From positions 1 through 11,917 of the forward strand of contig CAYTAG010000101.1 of assembly GCA_964435625.1 (NCBI GenBank): DNA of 11,917 nt, in the 5' to 3' direction. This document shows, in pieces, positions 1-7,232 of this stretch. Source of the stretch: PXRE01 sp964435625. Lineage in GTDB: Archaea > Halobacteriota > Halobacteria > Halobacteriales > PXRE01. Made by a program: the position numbers and the translations under genes. How positions within the stretch are numbered: the stretch's first letter is position 1; each line of letters starts with the position of its first letter. Below the pieces are notes generated by a model. That model made no database searches and was not told where the DNA came from. It saw nothing but the letters and a program-made list of their open reading frames with translations.

Positions 1-1
1 G

Positions 2-103
2 GACTACCCGTCCCGGCCGGGCGAATTCGACGCCTGGCAGGCCGAACGCGACGAGATCATGGCGGGGGTCTACGAGACGACCGGCGCCGACCCGAAGTAC
101 TGA
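2..103 (+). CDS. C-terminal fragment of an unidentified protein
   Basis: The window opens inside an open frame that codes for 33 residues and ends in TGA at 101-103. The visible tail is hydrophilic and acidic, ends in GADPKY, and has no motif I can assign. Codon use (GAC, GAG, GCC, ACG) matches the genuine genes around it, so this is probably the true end of a gene that starts before the window. No function can be given from this piece. Confidence 0.6.
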   Translation, partial: DYPSRPGEFDAWQAERDEIMAGVYETTGADPKY

Positions 104-150
104 CTTCTGCTCGCTGTCACTTTCACTTTCACTCCGCGTCCCCGGCGGAC

Positions 151-158
151 CTTTATTT
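151..158 (+). promoter_or_regulatory. TATA-like box for the gene at 182
   Basis: The sequence ctttattt lies 24-31 bases before the ATG at 182, in an otherwise GC-rich stretch. No Shine-Dalgarno sequence lies between it and the ATG. This is the arrangement expected of a leaderless haloarchaeal transcript and supports the ATG at 182 as the start. Just upstream is a short run of tcactt units (about 117-133) with no obvious role. Confidence 0.5.
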
Positions 159-181
159 CCCGTCTGATCGATCCCGAAACC

Positions 182-607
182 ATGAGCGCTTCCTCCCTCG
201 CCGGCGCCGTCGAGGCGGACCTGGCGGCCGCCATCGCGGCCGCCCGCGACGACGTAGCACCGCGGGCGACCGCCCGCGACCTGCTGGGCCGCGACAGCGG
301 CCCGGGCCTGCTGGTCGGACTGACCGACGGCGCCGAGCGGGCGGTCTACTACGACGGCACGAACTGGGGCATCCGGTTCGTCGCGTTCGACGAGGACGGC
401 GTCGCCGACTTCGCGGCGTCCCGGACGGTCGAGTCCTGTCGCCACCGCCGGTACGCCGAGCGGTTCGTCCGCGAGCGCGCCGGGGACTTCGCGTGGGTCC
501 ACCCGCGGTTCCGGTGGGTGCTGTCGGAGACGCCCGCCCGGCGGCGGAGCGGCGACCGACGGCGGGATTCGGCGCCCCGGTGTCGGCCTCGTGCTCCCGA
601 GCGGTAG
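182..607 (+). CDS. hypothetical protein with an unusually basic C-terminal tail
   Basis: This gene encodes 141 residues that I do not recognise. Residues about 1-115 look like a normal small acidic haloarchaeal protein, with an alanine-rich N-terminal helix, then an aromatic stretch (VYYDGTNWGIRFVAF) and a helix ending near FRWVL. There is no signal peptide or membrane segment. The last 25 or so residues are very different: arginine-rich, with almost no acidic residues. That is out of character for a halophile and suggests an ancestral stop was lost or a frameshift moved the end into a non-coding frame. The TATA-like box 24-31 bases upstream supports the start. A zinc-finger gene follows 32 bases later on the same strand, so the two may be co-transcribed. 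Confidence 0.6.
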   Translation: MSASSLAGAVEADLAAAIAAARDDVAPRATARDLLGRDSGPGLLVGLTDGAERAVYYDGTNWGIRFVAFDEDGVADFAASRTVESCRHRRYAERFVRERAGDFAWVHPRFRWVLSETPARRRSGDRRRDSAPRCRPRAPER

Positions 608-639
608 GATTCAAGGGCCGTGCCGCCCTCTGGGGTCCC

Positions 640-879
640 ATGAGCAAACGCTGTGCACACTGCGGCGAGTTCAACCCCCGGCGGTCGATGCAGCCGCCGG
701 GCGAGTGGGTCGACTACCTCGTTGCCGAGCGGGACGCCACCGCTCCGGTCGGGACCGCCGTGATCCCGCTGTGCCGGGAGTGTTACGCCGACGCCCGCGA
801 CTACGAGGACCTCGACGACGCCCGCCCGTTCCTCGACGAACTCGACACCGACGCGCTCGTCGACGAGGTCGCCGGTTGA
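640..879 (+). CDS. small CxxC/CxxC zinc-finger protein
   Basis: This gene encodes 79 residues. Two cysteine pairs, CAHC near residue 5 and CREC near residue 45, are spaced as in a zinc ribbon or treble-clef knuckle. The C-terminal half is strongly acidic (ARDYEDLDDARPFLDELDTD), typical of halophile proteins. The frame is also open upstream, but I chose the ATG at 640 because MSKRCAHCGEFN is a natural N-terminus, while the upstream extension has non-coding composition. A weak TATA-like attcaag lies at 609-615. Haloarchaea encode many such single-domain zinc-finger proteins, usually of unknown function. DNA, RNA or protein binding is possible, but nothing here decides between them. Confidence 0.75.
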   Translation: MSKRCAHCGEFNPRRSMQPPGEWVDYLVAERDATAPVGTAVIPLCRECYADARDYEDLDDARPFLDELDTDALVDEVAG

Positions 880-991
880 GCGCCCGGGTGACGGGGCCGG
901 CCCCTGGCCCGCACGGCCTCTCTTCGTGACGGTGGTGTCGACCGGATAGCCGTTCGGCAGCCGACCCTGGCACTAAGCACGTAGCGCCCCG

Positions 992-1010
992 TTTTATCGA
1001 CCTCTATATC
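992..1010 (+). promoter_or_regulatory. candidate promoter for the large Tat-exported protein
   Basis: Two TATA-like hexamers, tttatc (992-997) and ctatat (1004-1009), sit in an AT-rich island 45-60 bases before the ATG at 1055. A third AT-rich word, gtaaaag, lies at 1034-1040. The first two would give a short 5' leader of roughly 20-35 bases; the third is too close to the ATG for a normal archaeal TATA position. The rest of the 880-1054 gap shows no other feature. Confidence 0.4.
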
Positions 1011-1054
1011 GACGAATAAATGTCCGCTCCGGGGTAAAAGGGGCGGAAGAAACC

Positions 1055-3106
1055 ATGACAAGTCCAGAACAGGACACGACTGACGGGTGGAATCGACGCC
1101 GAATGATGAAGTCGGTAGGGGCGGCCGCGCTGGCGGCCGGACTCGTGCGCGGCGAGGACTTCGACTCGGCCTCGACCACGGAGACGGGCGCCGTGCCCGT
1201 GTACGAGGTCACCTCCAGGGGTGCGACCGAGGAACAGGCCTACGCGCTGGCCGAGGAGTTCGCGGCGCACCCGGACGTGGCGTTCGACGAGGAATCGTAC
1301 GCCGTCGACGACTGGGGCGTGATCCAGCACCTCGACGAACGGGCGTACATGCACGTCCCGACGCTGGACGAAACCGAGTACGTCGAGGACGAGGACGGCG
1401 ACCGCGAGGTCCCACAGGGCCTCGACCCGGACGCGATCGCGGAGATGCCGGAACCGCCGGACCCCGACCAGATGGCGGAGGTATTCGACGACGTGCTGGC
1501 GAACGCGGAACTCCATCCGGCGTTCGAGTTCCCGGGGACGGTCCAGACCCGGACGAGCCACGCGGCGTTCGAGGTCGCCAACGCCGACGACGGTACCACG
1601 GAGATCCAGCGGGACCTCGACACGGCGATCTACAAGCGCGGCACCATCGACGGCGTGCCCGTGGACGGCCCGGGATCGAAGGTCCGGGCGCGGTTCAGCA
1701 ACCGCGACGGCGAGACGGTCGTCAGCGACGTCCGCCACTCGTTCCGGGGCCTCGCGGAGGGGCCGACCGTCGACCTCCTCCCGAAGGCGACGGTCCAGGA
1801 ACGGTACCACTACGCGCTGGAGGAGAAACACGGCGCCGAGATCATCGAGGTAGACGAACCGAAACTGGTGTACCTCGCCCCGGAACCGGACCGGGAGAAC
1901 GACGAACCCGTCGGTGACGGCCCCAACGAGGTCCAGGCGCTGATCCCCCACTACGCGGTCGGCGGGACCCTGGAGATCGAGGGAGAGCCGGCGGAAGCGC
2001 CCAGGGAGTTCGTGCCGGCGGTCGACGACCCCGAGTTCGTCCACTCGGTCGAACTGAGCGCCGACGCGTCCGGCGACCAGATCGACGCGGCCGTCGACAT
2101 CCAGGGCGGCCAGTCGCCGTACAAAGTGACGTGGTCCGTCGACGACGGGGAGCTCGCGGACCTTGACCCGCTGGCGAACGGCCACCCGACGGAGATTTCG
2201 AGCACGGTCTCCTCCCGCGAGGAGGTCCAGGGGACGACCCTGACGGTGCGGGTGACCGACGCCAACGGCGTGTCGGTCAGCGCACGCCAGTACGTCGACG
2301 TGGAGGTCCAGCCCGCGTTGCGGTCGGCCGCCTACGGCGGAATGACCGGCGGGACCCCGGCCGCCACGAGCGTGCCCGGCACGAACGACGTCGGCCACCG
2401 GGCGACTGACTTCACCGGGTGGGCCTACGGGTACGAACGCGTGGCGCGGCGGCGGGGGGTCAGCGTCAGTTCCTCCTGGCGTGGCGACGACGTGTGGGAG
2501 ATCGACTACAAGCAGCCACACGACGACGACATCGGGGTCGACACGGCCGACCACTTCTTCACGGTCGCCCACGGCAACCCGCAGGGGTACGCCATCCCGA
2601 ACGGCTGCTGTTACGACGGCTGGGTCGGTCACGGCGACGCCGACGAGGCCTGGGGCAACCACGACCTGGAGTGGCACTCGCTGATGTCCTGCAAGGTGCT
2701 GGCCCCGGACGACGGCAACTGCGGGGGCTGCAACGGGGAGAGCCGCATCCACCGGTGGTGGCAGGAGTTCGACGGGCTCCACCAGTTGCACGGCTTCCAG
2801 ACGCTCGGCTGGGTGGTGGACGGCTTCCCGGAAGCCTTCGGGCGGTACGTCCACGGATCGTTCTTCTTCCCGGCCCGGAAGATGCGGACCGCCTGGATAC
2901 TGGCCGTCGACAACTACCAGCCCGGGTTCAAGGAGTACGACAGCAGCCAGACGAGGCGGCGACGCGGCGTCGTCATGGCTCCGAAGGACGCCGAGGGCCG
3001 GTGTCCCTGGGACGACTACTTCCACGGTCACGGCCCCGTCGGCCCCGACATCCCCCACGAAGACGTCAGGTACATCTGCACGCTCGTCGCCGGGACCGGC
3101 GAGTGA
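1055..3106 (+). CDS. Tat-exported protein with Ig-like domain and caspase-like (DUF6345-type) C-terminal domain
   Basis: This gene encodes 683 residues. Residues about 13-35 form a Tat-type signal (NRRRMMK, then an alanine/glycine-rich hydrophobic stretch) with no lipobox, so the protein is predicted to be exported folded. Residues about 40-325 are acidic with no recognised domain. Residues about 328-421 read like an Ig/PKD beta-sandwich (DIQGGQSPYKVTWSVDDGEL, then LTVRVTDANG). The C-terminal 250 residues carry a hydrophobic strand ending in His506-Gly507 (FFTVAHGNPQ) and, 40 residues on, a strand ending in Ser545-Cys546 (HSLMSCKVL). An HG motif followed by a strand-borne Cys is the signature of clan CD peptidases (caspases, gingipains). 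The layout recalls the uncharacterised DUF6345 family, a match made from memory. Extra cysteines at 518, 519, 556 and 559 (C-x2-C) could form disulfides or bind metal. Peptidase activity is inferred; the domain could be a degenerate, non-enzymatic relative. Confidence 0.8.
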   Translation: MTSPEQDTTDGWNRRRMMKSVGAAALAAGLVRGEDFDSASTTETGAVPVYEVTSRGATEEQAYALAEEFAAHPDVAFDEESYAVDDWGVIQHLDERAYMHVPTLDETEYVEDEDGDREVPQGLDPDAIAEMPEPPDPDQMAEVFDDVLANAELHPAFEFPGTVQTRTSHAAFEVANADDGTTEIQRDLDTAIYKRGTIDGVPVDGPGSKVRARFSNRDGETVVSDVRHSFRGLAEGPTVDLLPKATVQERYHYALEEKHGAEIIEVDEPKLVYLAPEPDRENDEPVGDGPNEVQALIPHYAVGGTLEIEGEPAEAPREFVPAVDDPEFVHSVELSADASGDQIDAAVDIQGGQSPYKVTWSVDDGELADLDPLANGHPTEISSTVSSREEVQGTTLTVRVTDANGVSVSARQYVDVEVQPALRSAAYGGMTGGTPAATSVPGTNDVGHRATDFTGWAYGYERVARRRGVSVSSSWRGDDVWEIDYKQPHDDDIGVDTADHFFTVAHGNPQGYAIPNGCCYDGWVGHGDADEAWGNHDLEWHSLMSCKVLAPDDGNCGGCNGESRIHRWWQEFDGLHQLHGFQTLGWVVDGFPEAFGRYVHGSFFFPARKMRTAWILAVDNYQPGFKEYDSSQTRRRRGVVMAPKDAEGRCPWDDYFHGHGPVGPDIPHEDVRYICTLVAGTGE

Positions 3107-3126
3107 CGGCCCGACCGAACCGTCCG

Positions 3127-3170
3127 CCGCGGCGCAGACCGCGGGGACCTGGGGCCGCTCGGCAGCGGCC
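3127..3170. terminator. paired GC hairpins between convergent genes
   Basis: Two inverted repeats fill the gap between the convergent genes. The first is CCGCGG (3127-3132) pairing with CCGCGG (3139-3144). The second is GGCCGCT (3153-3159) pairing with AGCGGCC (3164-3170), with a four-base loop. The second ends at the stop codon of the minus-strand gene. Neither is followed by a T-run, so a terminator role rests on position only. Confidence 0.35.
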
Positions 3171-4450
3171 TAGGGTCGCTCGGCGGCGACCCGCTGGATC
3201 GTCCGCGAGAGCCACTCGACGCCGACCGGGATGGAGTCCTCGTCGACGTCGAAGGTCGCGGTGTGGTGGCCGCCGGGGTGGTCGGTGCCGACGCCGACGT
3301 AGGCGGCCAGGCCGCCGCCATCCTGAACCCGCTGCATCAGGTAGGTGGCGTCCTCGCTGCCGCCGAGTTCGTCGCGCTCGATGCGTACCTCGACGCCCGA
3401 AACGTCGCCGGCGACGTCGTAGGCGGCTTCCACGAGGGCCTGGTCGCTCTCTGCGCTGGGCGCGTCGCCGTCGACGGTGACCTCGACCTCGCAGCCGTGC
3501 ATCTCGGCGGCGCTGTCGATCACCTGCCGGGCGCGCTCGGCCATGTACTCCTTGAGGTCGGTCGTCCGGCCGCGGACCTCCGCGACCAGCGACGCCTCCT
3601 CGGGGATGATGTTGGAGGCGGTCCCGCCCTCGACCCGGCCGGCGTTGACCCGGGTGGCGCCGTCCTCGTGGCGCGGGATGGCGTAGAGGTTCTGGACGGC
3701 CGTCGCCAGCGCCTGGACGGCGTTTTTCCCCTCGTTGGGGCGGCCGCCGGCGTGGGCCGGTTCACCCCGGAAAGTGGCTTCGAGGTGGCTCACCGCCAGG
3801 AAACCGTCGATACCGGTGACGACCTCGCCGGTCGGGTGGTCCAGGCCGACGTGGACCGCCAGCAGGTAGTCGACGTCGTCGAGGTGGCCGCTCTCGGCCA
3901 CCGCCTTGCCGCCGCCGATCCGTTCCTCCGCGGGCTGGAAGAACACCTTCAGCGTCCCCGCGAAGTCGTTGTCTTTGATCGTCTCCAGGACGCCGATGCC
4001 GAAGGTCGCGTGGGCGTCGTGGCCGCAGGCGTGCATCATCCCGTCGTGCTTCGAGCGGAACCCCTCGGCGGCGGGGTGGTGCTCGTCGTCGGTCGCCTCC
4101 TCGCGCCGCAGGCCGTCGACGTCGACCCGCAAACCGACGGTCGGCCCCTCGCCCTGGCGGAGGACGGCCACGGCGCCGGTGTAGCCGCCCTCCATCCGTT
4201 CGAGGACGTCGGGGTCGGCGCCCTCCTCGCGCGCCCGTTCGTACCACTCGTCGAGTTCGTCCTCGTCAGGGACGGCCATCCGCTCGTCGCCGGCGACCGC
4301 GTCCGGGCCGAGGTGCAGTTCGTCGACGCCGATCCGTTCCAGTTCCTCGACGACCCGGGCGGTGGTGTAGAATTCGCACCAGGCCGGCTCGGGGTGCCGG
4401 TGGAGGTCCCGACGGAGGTCGACCAGCCGGTCGCGTTCCGGTCGCTGCAT
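3170..4450 (-). CDS. M20 family metal-dependent amidohydrolase (AbgA-like)
   Basis: This gene encodes 426 residues of the M20D amidohydrolase/carboxypeptidase family, cytoplasmic two-metal hydrolases that cleave amide bonds of N-acyl amino acids or of p-aminobenzoyl-glutamate. The start LRRDLHRHPEPAW is the family's N-terminal motif. RVDVDGL (108-114) and CGHDAH (142-147) give the Cys142/His144 ligands. QPAEE (172-176) holds the catalytic and metal-binding glutamates. His200, His233 (GEPAHAGGRP) and the late GGHHT (His395/396) complete the site. Residues about 57-91, a charged insertion running into GGYTGAVAVL, resemble AbgA more than simple hippuricases, so the substrate may be an aminobenzoyl-glutamate-like or aromatic amide. 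No AbgB or AbgT partner is nearby. All key residues are intact. A TATA-like element 25-30 bases upstream supports the ATG at 4450. Confidence 0.9.
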   Translation of the reverse strand: MQRPERDRLVDLRRDLHRHPEPAWCEFYTTARVVEELERIGVDELHLGPDAVAGDERMAVPDEDELDEWYERAREEGADPDVLERMEGGYTGAVAVLRQGEGPTVGLRVDVDGLRREEATDDEHHPAAEGFRSKHDGMMHACGHDAHATFGIGVLETIKDNDFAGTLKVFFQPAEERIGGGKAVAESGHLDDVDYLLAVHVGLDHPTGEVVTGIDGFLAVSHLEATFRGEPAHAGGRPNEGKNAVQALATAVQNLYAIPRHEDGATRVNAGRVEGGTASNIIPEEASLVAEVRGRTTDLKEYMAERARQVIDSAAEMHGCEVEVTVDGDAPSAESDQALVEAAYDVAGDVSGVEVRIERDELGGSEDATYLMQRVQDGGGLAAYVGVGTDHPGGHHTATFDVDEDSIPVGVEWLSRTIQRVAAERP

Positions 4451-4474
4451 GTGTGCTCGCAGGGGGCACGCTCA

Positions 4475-4480
4475 CTTAAG
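4475..4480 (-). promoter_or_regulatory. TATA-like box for the M20 amidohydrolase
   Basis: On the minus strand the word cttaag lies 25-30 bases before the ATG at 4450 in GC-rich surroundings, with no Shine-Dalgarno sequence following. This fits a leaderless transcript. The 57-base gap to the upstream uS10-like gene means the amidohydrolase may have its own promoter or may be read through from that gene. Confidence 0.45.
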
Positions 4481-4507
4481 CGGGGCCGTCCCAGCAAACG
4501 GCGACCG

Positions 4508-4834
4508 TCAGGACGACCCGACGCCGCGGATGCGCTCGACCTCGACGGAGACGTGGACGCCGGCCGGGAACCCCTGGCCGGCGACGTCCCGGGCGAACTC
4601 GTCGTGGCCGACTATCTCCAGTTCGCGGGTGTAGACGGTGTACGGCCAGGGGTCGAACGCGGCCTCGCCCGCGACCGTCCTGTACTGGGGGACCCGCAGT
4701 TCCTGCGGCGGGCGCGGGTGCGGTCCCTTCAGTTCGGCGCCCTTCCGCCGGGCGGTCGCCTTGATCTCGGCGACCACGTCGTCCAGCATCGCCCGGTCGC
4801 CGCTCTGAAGGGTCAGCCGCGTCACGAACGTCAT
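4508..4834 (-). CDS. uS10-like (uS10/mL48 family) protein
   Basis: This gene encodes 108 residues. It begins MTFVTRLTLQSGDRAMLDDV and contains a GPHPRPPQELRVPQY segment followed by YTVYTRELEIVGHDEF. This resembles ribosomal protein uS10, with its N-terminal beta strand, helix, proline-rich loop and second strand. It is not the canonical S10, which in archaea is normally encoded next to the EF-1A gene. I match it from memory to a haloarchaeal S10-like paralogue annotated as uS10/mL48 family. A role on the ribosome or in RNA binding is inferred only. The frame is open far upstream, but the ATG at 4834 is preceded by ggagg and by a TATA-like box at the right distance, so I start there. It shares its strand with the M20 gene and is divergent from the Nudix gene. 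Confidence 0.8.
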   Translation of the reverse strand: MTFVTRLTLQSGDRAMLDDVVAEIKATARRKGAELKGPHPRPPQELRVPQYRTVAGEAAFDPWPYTVYTRELEIVGHDEFARDVAGQGFPAGVHVSVEVERIRGVGSS

Positions 4835-4860
4835 TGCCTCCGAACGATGACGCGCCGAGG

Positions 4861-4868
4861 GCAAAAGG
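4861..4868 (-). promoter_or_regulatory. TATA-like box and ribosome-binding site for the uS10-like gene
   Basis: Read on the minus strand, gcccttttgccc places a T-rich box 27-34 bases before the ATG at 4834. The word ggagg lies a few bases before the ATG and could pair with the 16S rRNA tail, so this gene may have both a short leader and a Shine-Dalgarno site. Together they fix the start inside a much longer open frame. Confidence 0.4.
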
Positions 4869-4983
4869 GCTGTGATGCGCCTCGCCGTCGGGCGGTCCCG
4901 GCCGGCGAGCAGGTGATCGGGGACCGACGTATCATGACGCTGGTACCGGAAATCGCGCGGCAGGGCCAGCGCAGTCCGATATT

Positions 4984-4991
4984 CTCTTAAT
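4984..4991 (+). promoter_or_regulatory. TATA-like box for the Nudix gene
   Basis: The sequence ctcttaat lies 24-31 bases before the ATG at 5015, the spacing of a leaderless haloarchaeal transcript. A second AT-rich word, attatc, is at about 5001-5006, probably too close to the start to act as the TATA box. Confidence 0.45.
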
Positions 4992-5014
4992 GTCCGGTCG
5001 ATTATCTCCCGGTA

Positions 5015-5437
5015 ATGATGGAGGCCACGAGCGCCGGAGCCATCCTCTTCCGGGACACCCGTGGCAAGCGGGAATACCTGCTGCTCAAGAGCCGGCCCGG
5101 CGACTGGGAGTTTCCCAAAGGTGGGGTCGAGGGCGACGAGGAGTTGCAACAGACGGCGATCCGGGAGGTCCAGGAGGAGGCCGGCATCGAGGACTTCCGG
5201 CTCCTGGACGGATTTCGCAAGGACTACGACTACGTGTTCGAGGCCAGCGGCAACACGATCCACAAGACGGTCCACCTGTTCATCGCCGAATCCTTCGAGA
5301 CCAGCGCCGAACTCTCCAACGAGCACCGCGACCACCAGTGGCGCGACTACGACCAGGCGATCAACACGATCACCCAGGACGGACCGCGCGACATCCTCGA
5401 GGAGGCCGACGACTTCCTCGACGACAACGGCTACTAG
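5015..5437 (+). CDS. Nudix hydrolase, bis(5'-nucleosyl)-tetraphosphatase type
   Basis: This gene encodes 140 residues, the usual length for a single Nudix domain. The Nudix box G-x5-E-x7-REU-x-EE-x-GU is complete at residues 36-58 (from GGVEGDEE to REVQEEAGI), with Mg-binding glutamates at 51, 54 and 55. Upstream, GAILFRD and LLLKSRPGDWEFPKGG match the diadenosine tetraphosphate hydrolase branch, where W-x-F-P-K-G precedes the box. HKTVHLFIAE further on is also typical. The likely role is cytoplasmic cleavage of Ap4A-like dinucleotides or house-cleaning of related nucleotides; exact substrate is not determinable from sequence. Two ATG codons stand in tandem at 5015 and 5018, and either could be used. 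The gene lies divergent from the uS10-like gene and 102 bases before the next plus-strand gene. Confidence 0.9.
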   Translation: MMEATSAGAILFRDTRGKREYLLLKSRPGDWEFPKGGVEGDEELQQTAIREVQEEAGIEDFRLLDGFRKDYDYVFEASGNTIHKTVHLFIAESFETSAELSNEHRDHQWRDYDQAINTITQDGPRDILEEADDFLDDNGY

Positions 5438-5507
5438 GGTTCGTCGTCCCGGCGACGGACTCCCCCCGGGGAGCCGTCGGTCCACCGCGTCGACGCCCGA
5501 GGGCGAA

Positions 5508-5513
5508 CCTCTT
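5508..5513 (+). promoter_or_regulatory. TATA-like box supporting a GTG start at 5540
   Basis: The T-rich word ctcttt lies 27-32 bases before the GTG at 5540, correct for a leaderless transcript starting at that GTG. It argues against the earlier in-frame TTG at 5513, which overlaps the box itself. Confidence 0.4.
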
Positions 5514-5539
5514 TGGGTCCCGCCGACGAGGGTTCCGCC

Positions 5540-6655
5540 GTGACCGACGAGCCGGAGTTCGTCTTCGAGTTGCGAACCTGCGGGTGGGCCGAGCGGGCCT
5601 GGCCGCCGGACGGCGAGTCCCGACCCGCAATCGTCGGGCGGCAACTCGGCACCCGCGACCGGCGGTGGGACACCGTGATCGTCGAGGTCGATCCGGAGAG
5701 CCTCGCCGAACGCGCGAACTTCGGGCAGCGCCGCCTCGATTCGGACCTGTTGCACGTCGTCCGGCACGCCCCGGCGGAGTGGGCCTGGTACCGGGACGGG
5801 CTTCCCGAACCCGAATACCCCTGGCGGTACGTCCGCGAGGCGGTCCACCGGGCGGCCGACCGGGGAATCATCGAGACGCGCCGCGACGGCAACCGGATCG
5901 AGATCAGACGGAAGTGGGCATACCCCGACTGGGTCGAGCGGATCGTCGCCGTCGAGAACAAGCCGGACCTGGACGCCAGTGCGGCGCGGGCGCTGGCCGA
6001 TCAACTGGAGCGCGACGTCGCGCTGGGGCTGGCCGACGAGGTGTGGCTGGCGACGACCGCGACCGGCGATCGGGTCGAACCGGCGCTTCTGGAGGACGTC
6101 CCGCCCGAGGCCGGCATCCTCGTCCTCGACCACGACGCCGGGGCCGGAGGTCCGGCCGTCGGGGGCGACGAACCGGCCGCCAGCAGCGACGGCGCGGCTG
6201 CCGGCGTCGCCGACGCGGAGGCTGACGCCGCCGACGTGCTCTGGCATCCCCGGTCGCTGGCCGTCGAGGACCCGGGGACGCGCATCCTCGAACGCCCGTC
6301 CGGCGGTCGCCGGGACCGCTCGGCCGCCCGCTTCGAGTACGTCCCATCGGAGGAAAAACGCGACAAGCGCCTGGAGATCGCCGAACGGGCATACGAGCGC
6401 GGCTGGCGCTCGTACGTCGATACCATGCGGCCGGACTGCCGGCACTTCCGGCTGCGGCGGGACGGCCGGACGCTGTTGCCCTGGTGTGACGCCCACGGCC
6501 GCTGCCAGACCGGCGCGGAGTGTTCCGGCTCCTGTTCCGCCTTCGAGCCGGAACCCCCGACCTGGCGCAGCGGCGACTGGCCCATCGAGGGCGGACCGGG
6601 CAAGGGCGTCCGCCGGTTGCTCGAACGGCGACGGTCCCGCCGGCGGCCGGGCTGA
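5540..6655 (+). CDS. probable DUF5787 protein: PD-(D/E)XK nuclease-like with cysteine cluster
   Basis: This gene encodes 371 residues from a GTG start. The N-terminus, TDEPEFVFELRTCGWAERAW, recalls the haloarchaeal family DUF5787 (recognised from memory). Three parts are visible. Residues about 1-125 contain a lone Cys14 and a helical region. Residues 128-170 read Pro129-Asp130, then a hydrophobic strand, then Glu139-Asn140-Lys141, then a helix with Gln155. This is the order of a PD-(D/E)XK nuclease core, with a motif-IV-like glutamine. After an Ala/Gly/Asp-rich linker (about 200-235), the C-terminal part has Cys300, Cys316, Cys322, Cys328 and Cys332. One Cys before the core and several after it is the pattern of Cas4/AddB-type nucleases that hold a 4Fe-4S cluster; zinc is also possible. 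Nuclease activity is inferred. The very end (RRRSRRRPG) is basic, perhaps for nucleic-acid contact. Confidence 0.75.
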   Translation: MTDEPEFVFELRTCGWAERAWPPDGESRPAIVGRQLGTRDRRWDTVIVEVDPESLAERANFGQRRLDSDLLHVVRHAPAEWAWYRDGLPEPEYPWRYVREAVHRAADRGIIETRRDGNRIEIRRKWAYPDWVERIVAVENKPDLDASAARALADQLERDVALGLADEVWLATTATGDRVEPALLEDVPPEAGILVLDHDAGAGGPAVGGDEPAASSDGAAAGVADAEADAADVLWHPRSLAVEDPGTRILERPSGGRRDRSAARFEYVPSEEKRDKRLEIAERAYERGWRSYVDTMRPDCRHFRLRRDGRTLLPWCDAHGRCQTGAECSGSCSAFEPEPPTWRSGDWPIEGGPGKGVRRLLERRRSRRRPG

Positions 6656-6745
6656 GACGTCCCGGCGGCCGGGCTGCCCGGTCGTCCGACCCGGCAGTAG
6701 GGGCGGGGCAAACCTGACAGACCGCCCGGAAGACGACGAAAACTC

Positions 6746-6769
6746 CTTCTATCACTAAAGATAATATAG
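6746..6769 (+). promoter_or_regulatory. AT-rich promoter region of the DUF4383-type gene
   Basis: The stretch from cttctatca through ctaaagataatata is the only AT-rich island in the 120-base gap. The ctatca word, about 22-27 bases before the ATG at 6776, is best placed to be the TATA box. The taatata word is too close to the start unless transcription begins inside the gene. No Shine-Dalgarno sequence is present. Confidence 0.4.
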
Positions 6770-6775
6770 AACCGC

Positions 6776-7231
6776 ATGTCAGCCGAAACCGAAACCGAGA
6801 CTGGTGAGGGGTACGCCAACCGCCCACAGGTACTGGTGGCGCTGTTGATCGGGGGGGTGTTGACGCTGGTCGGCGTCCTGGGGCCGTTGCTCGCTGGCGC
6901 GAACGATCCGCTGTTCGGGATCTTCGGGCGCAACTACCTCCACGACGCCATCCATATCGTGACGGGGCTGGCCGGGCTGGGGGCCGGCGTCTACGCCGGC
7001 AGCAGGTCCTCGGGGTCGTACAACCGGTACTTCGGCCTGCTGTACCTGCTGGTGTTCGTCGTCGGCGTCGCGCTGTTGCTGTTCGGGCTGGAGGCGCTGA
7101 ACGTCATCAACATCAACTGGGCGGACAACTGGCTGCACCTCGGCCTCGGCGTCGTGCTGGCCGGCGTCGGGTACGGGTACGCCCGACGCGGGGGCGACGC
7201 GGGCCGCAGGGACGACCGCCGACGGACCTGA
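6776..7231 (+). CDS. DUF4383-type four-helix membrane protein
   Basis: This gene encodes 151 residues with four predicted membrane helices at about 18-41, 57-75, 85-105 and 119-137. The N-terminus is short and acidic; the C-terminus is charged and Arg/Asp-rich. Conserved-looking positions include FGIFGRNYLHDAIHIVTG (47-64), with His56 and His60 at the start of helix 2, and INWADNWLHLGLG (113-125) before helix 4. This pattern, a paired LHxxxH and NAADNxLHL-like motif, matches the DUF4383 membrane family of bacteria and archaea as I remember it. No function is established for that family; the buried histidines could bind a metal or haem, but this is speculation. The gene converges on the next gene with an 18-base gap. 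Confidence 0.8.
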   Translation: MSAETETETGEGYANRPQVLVALLIGGVLTLVGVLGPLLAGANDPLFGIFGRNYLHDAIHIVTGLAGLGAGVYAGSRSSGSYNRYFGLLYLLVFVVGVALLLFGLEALNVININWADNWLHLGLGVVLAGVGYGYARRGGDAGRRDDRRRT

Positions 7232-7232
7232 C

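Noticed and set aside
1004..3058. 684-codon open frame on the minus strand
   Set aside because: It is the mirror of the Tat-exported gene. Long antisense frames are common in GC-rich haloarchaeal genes with G/C-biased third positions. Its product has no Tat signal or domain, and the plus-strand gene has clear motifs.
3263..4990. 575-codon plus-strand open frame opposite the M20 and uS10-like genes
   Set aside because: It is antisense to two genes with strong family motifs and has no recognisable domain.
4835..6496. Long upstream extension of the minus-strand uS10-like frame
   Set aside because: The frame is open for about 550 codons before the uS10-like ATG, but this part mirrors the Nudix and DUF5787-type genes. 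Its composition is Val/Arg/Pro-rich without halophile acidity. The TATA box and ggagg site place the real start at 4834.
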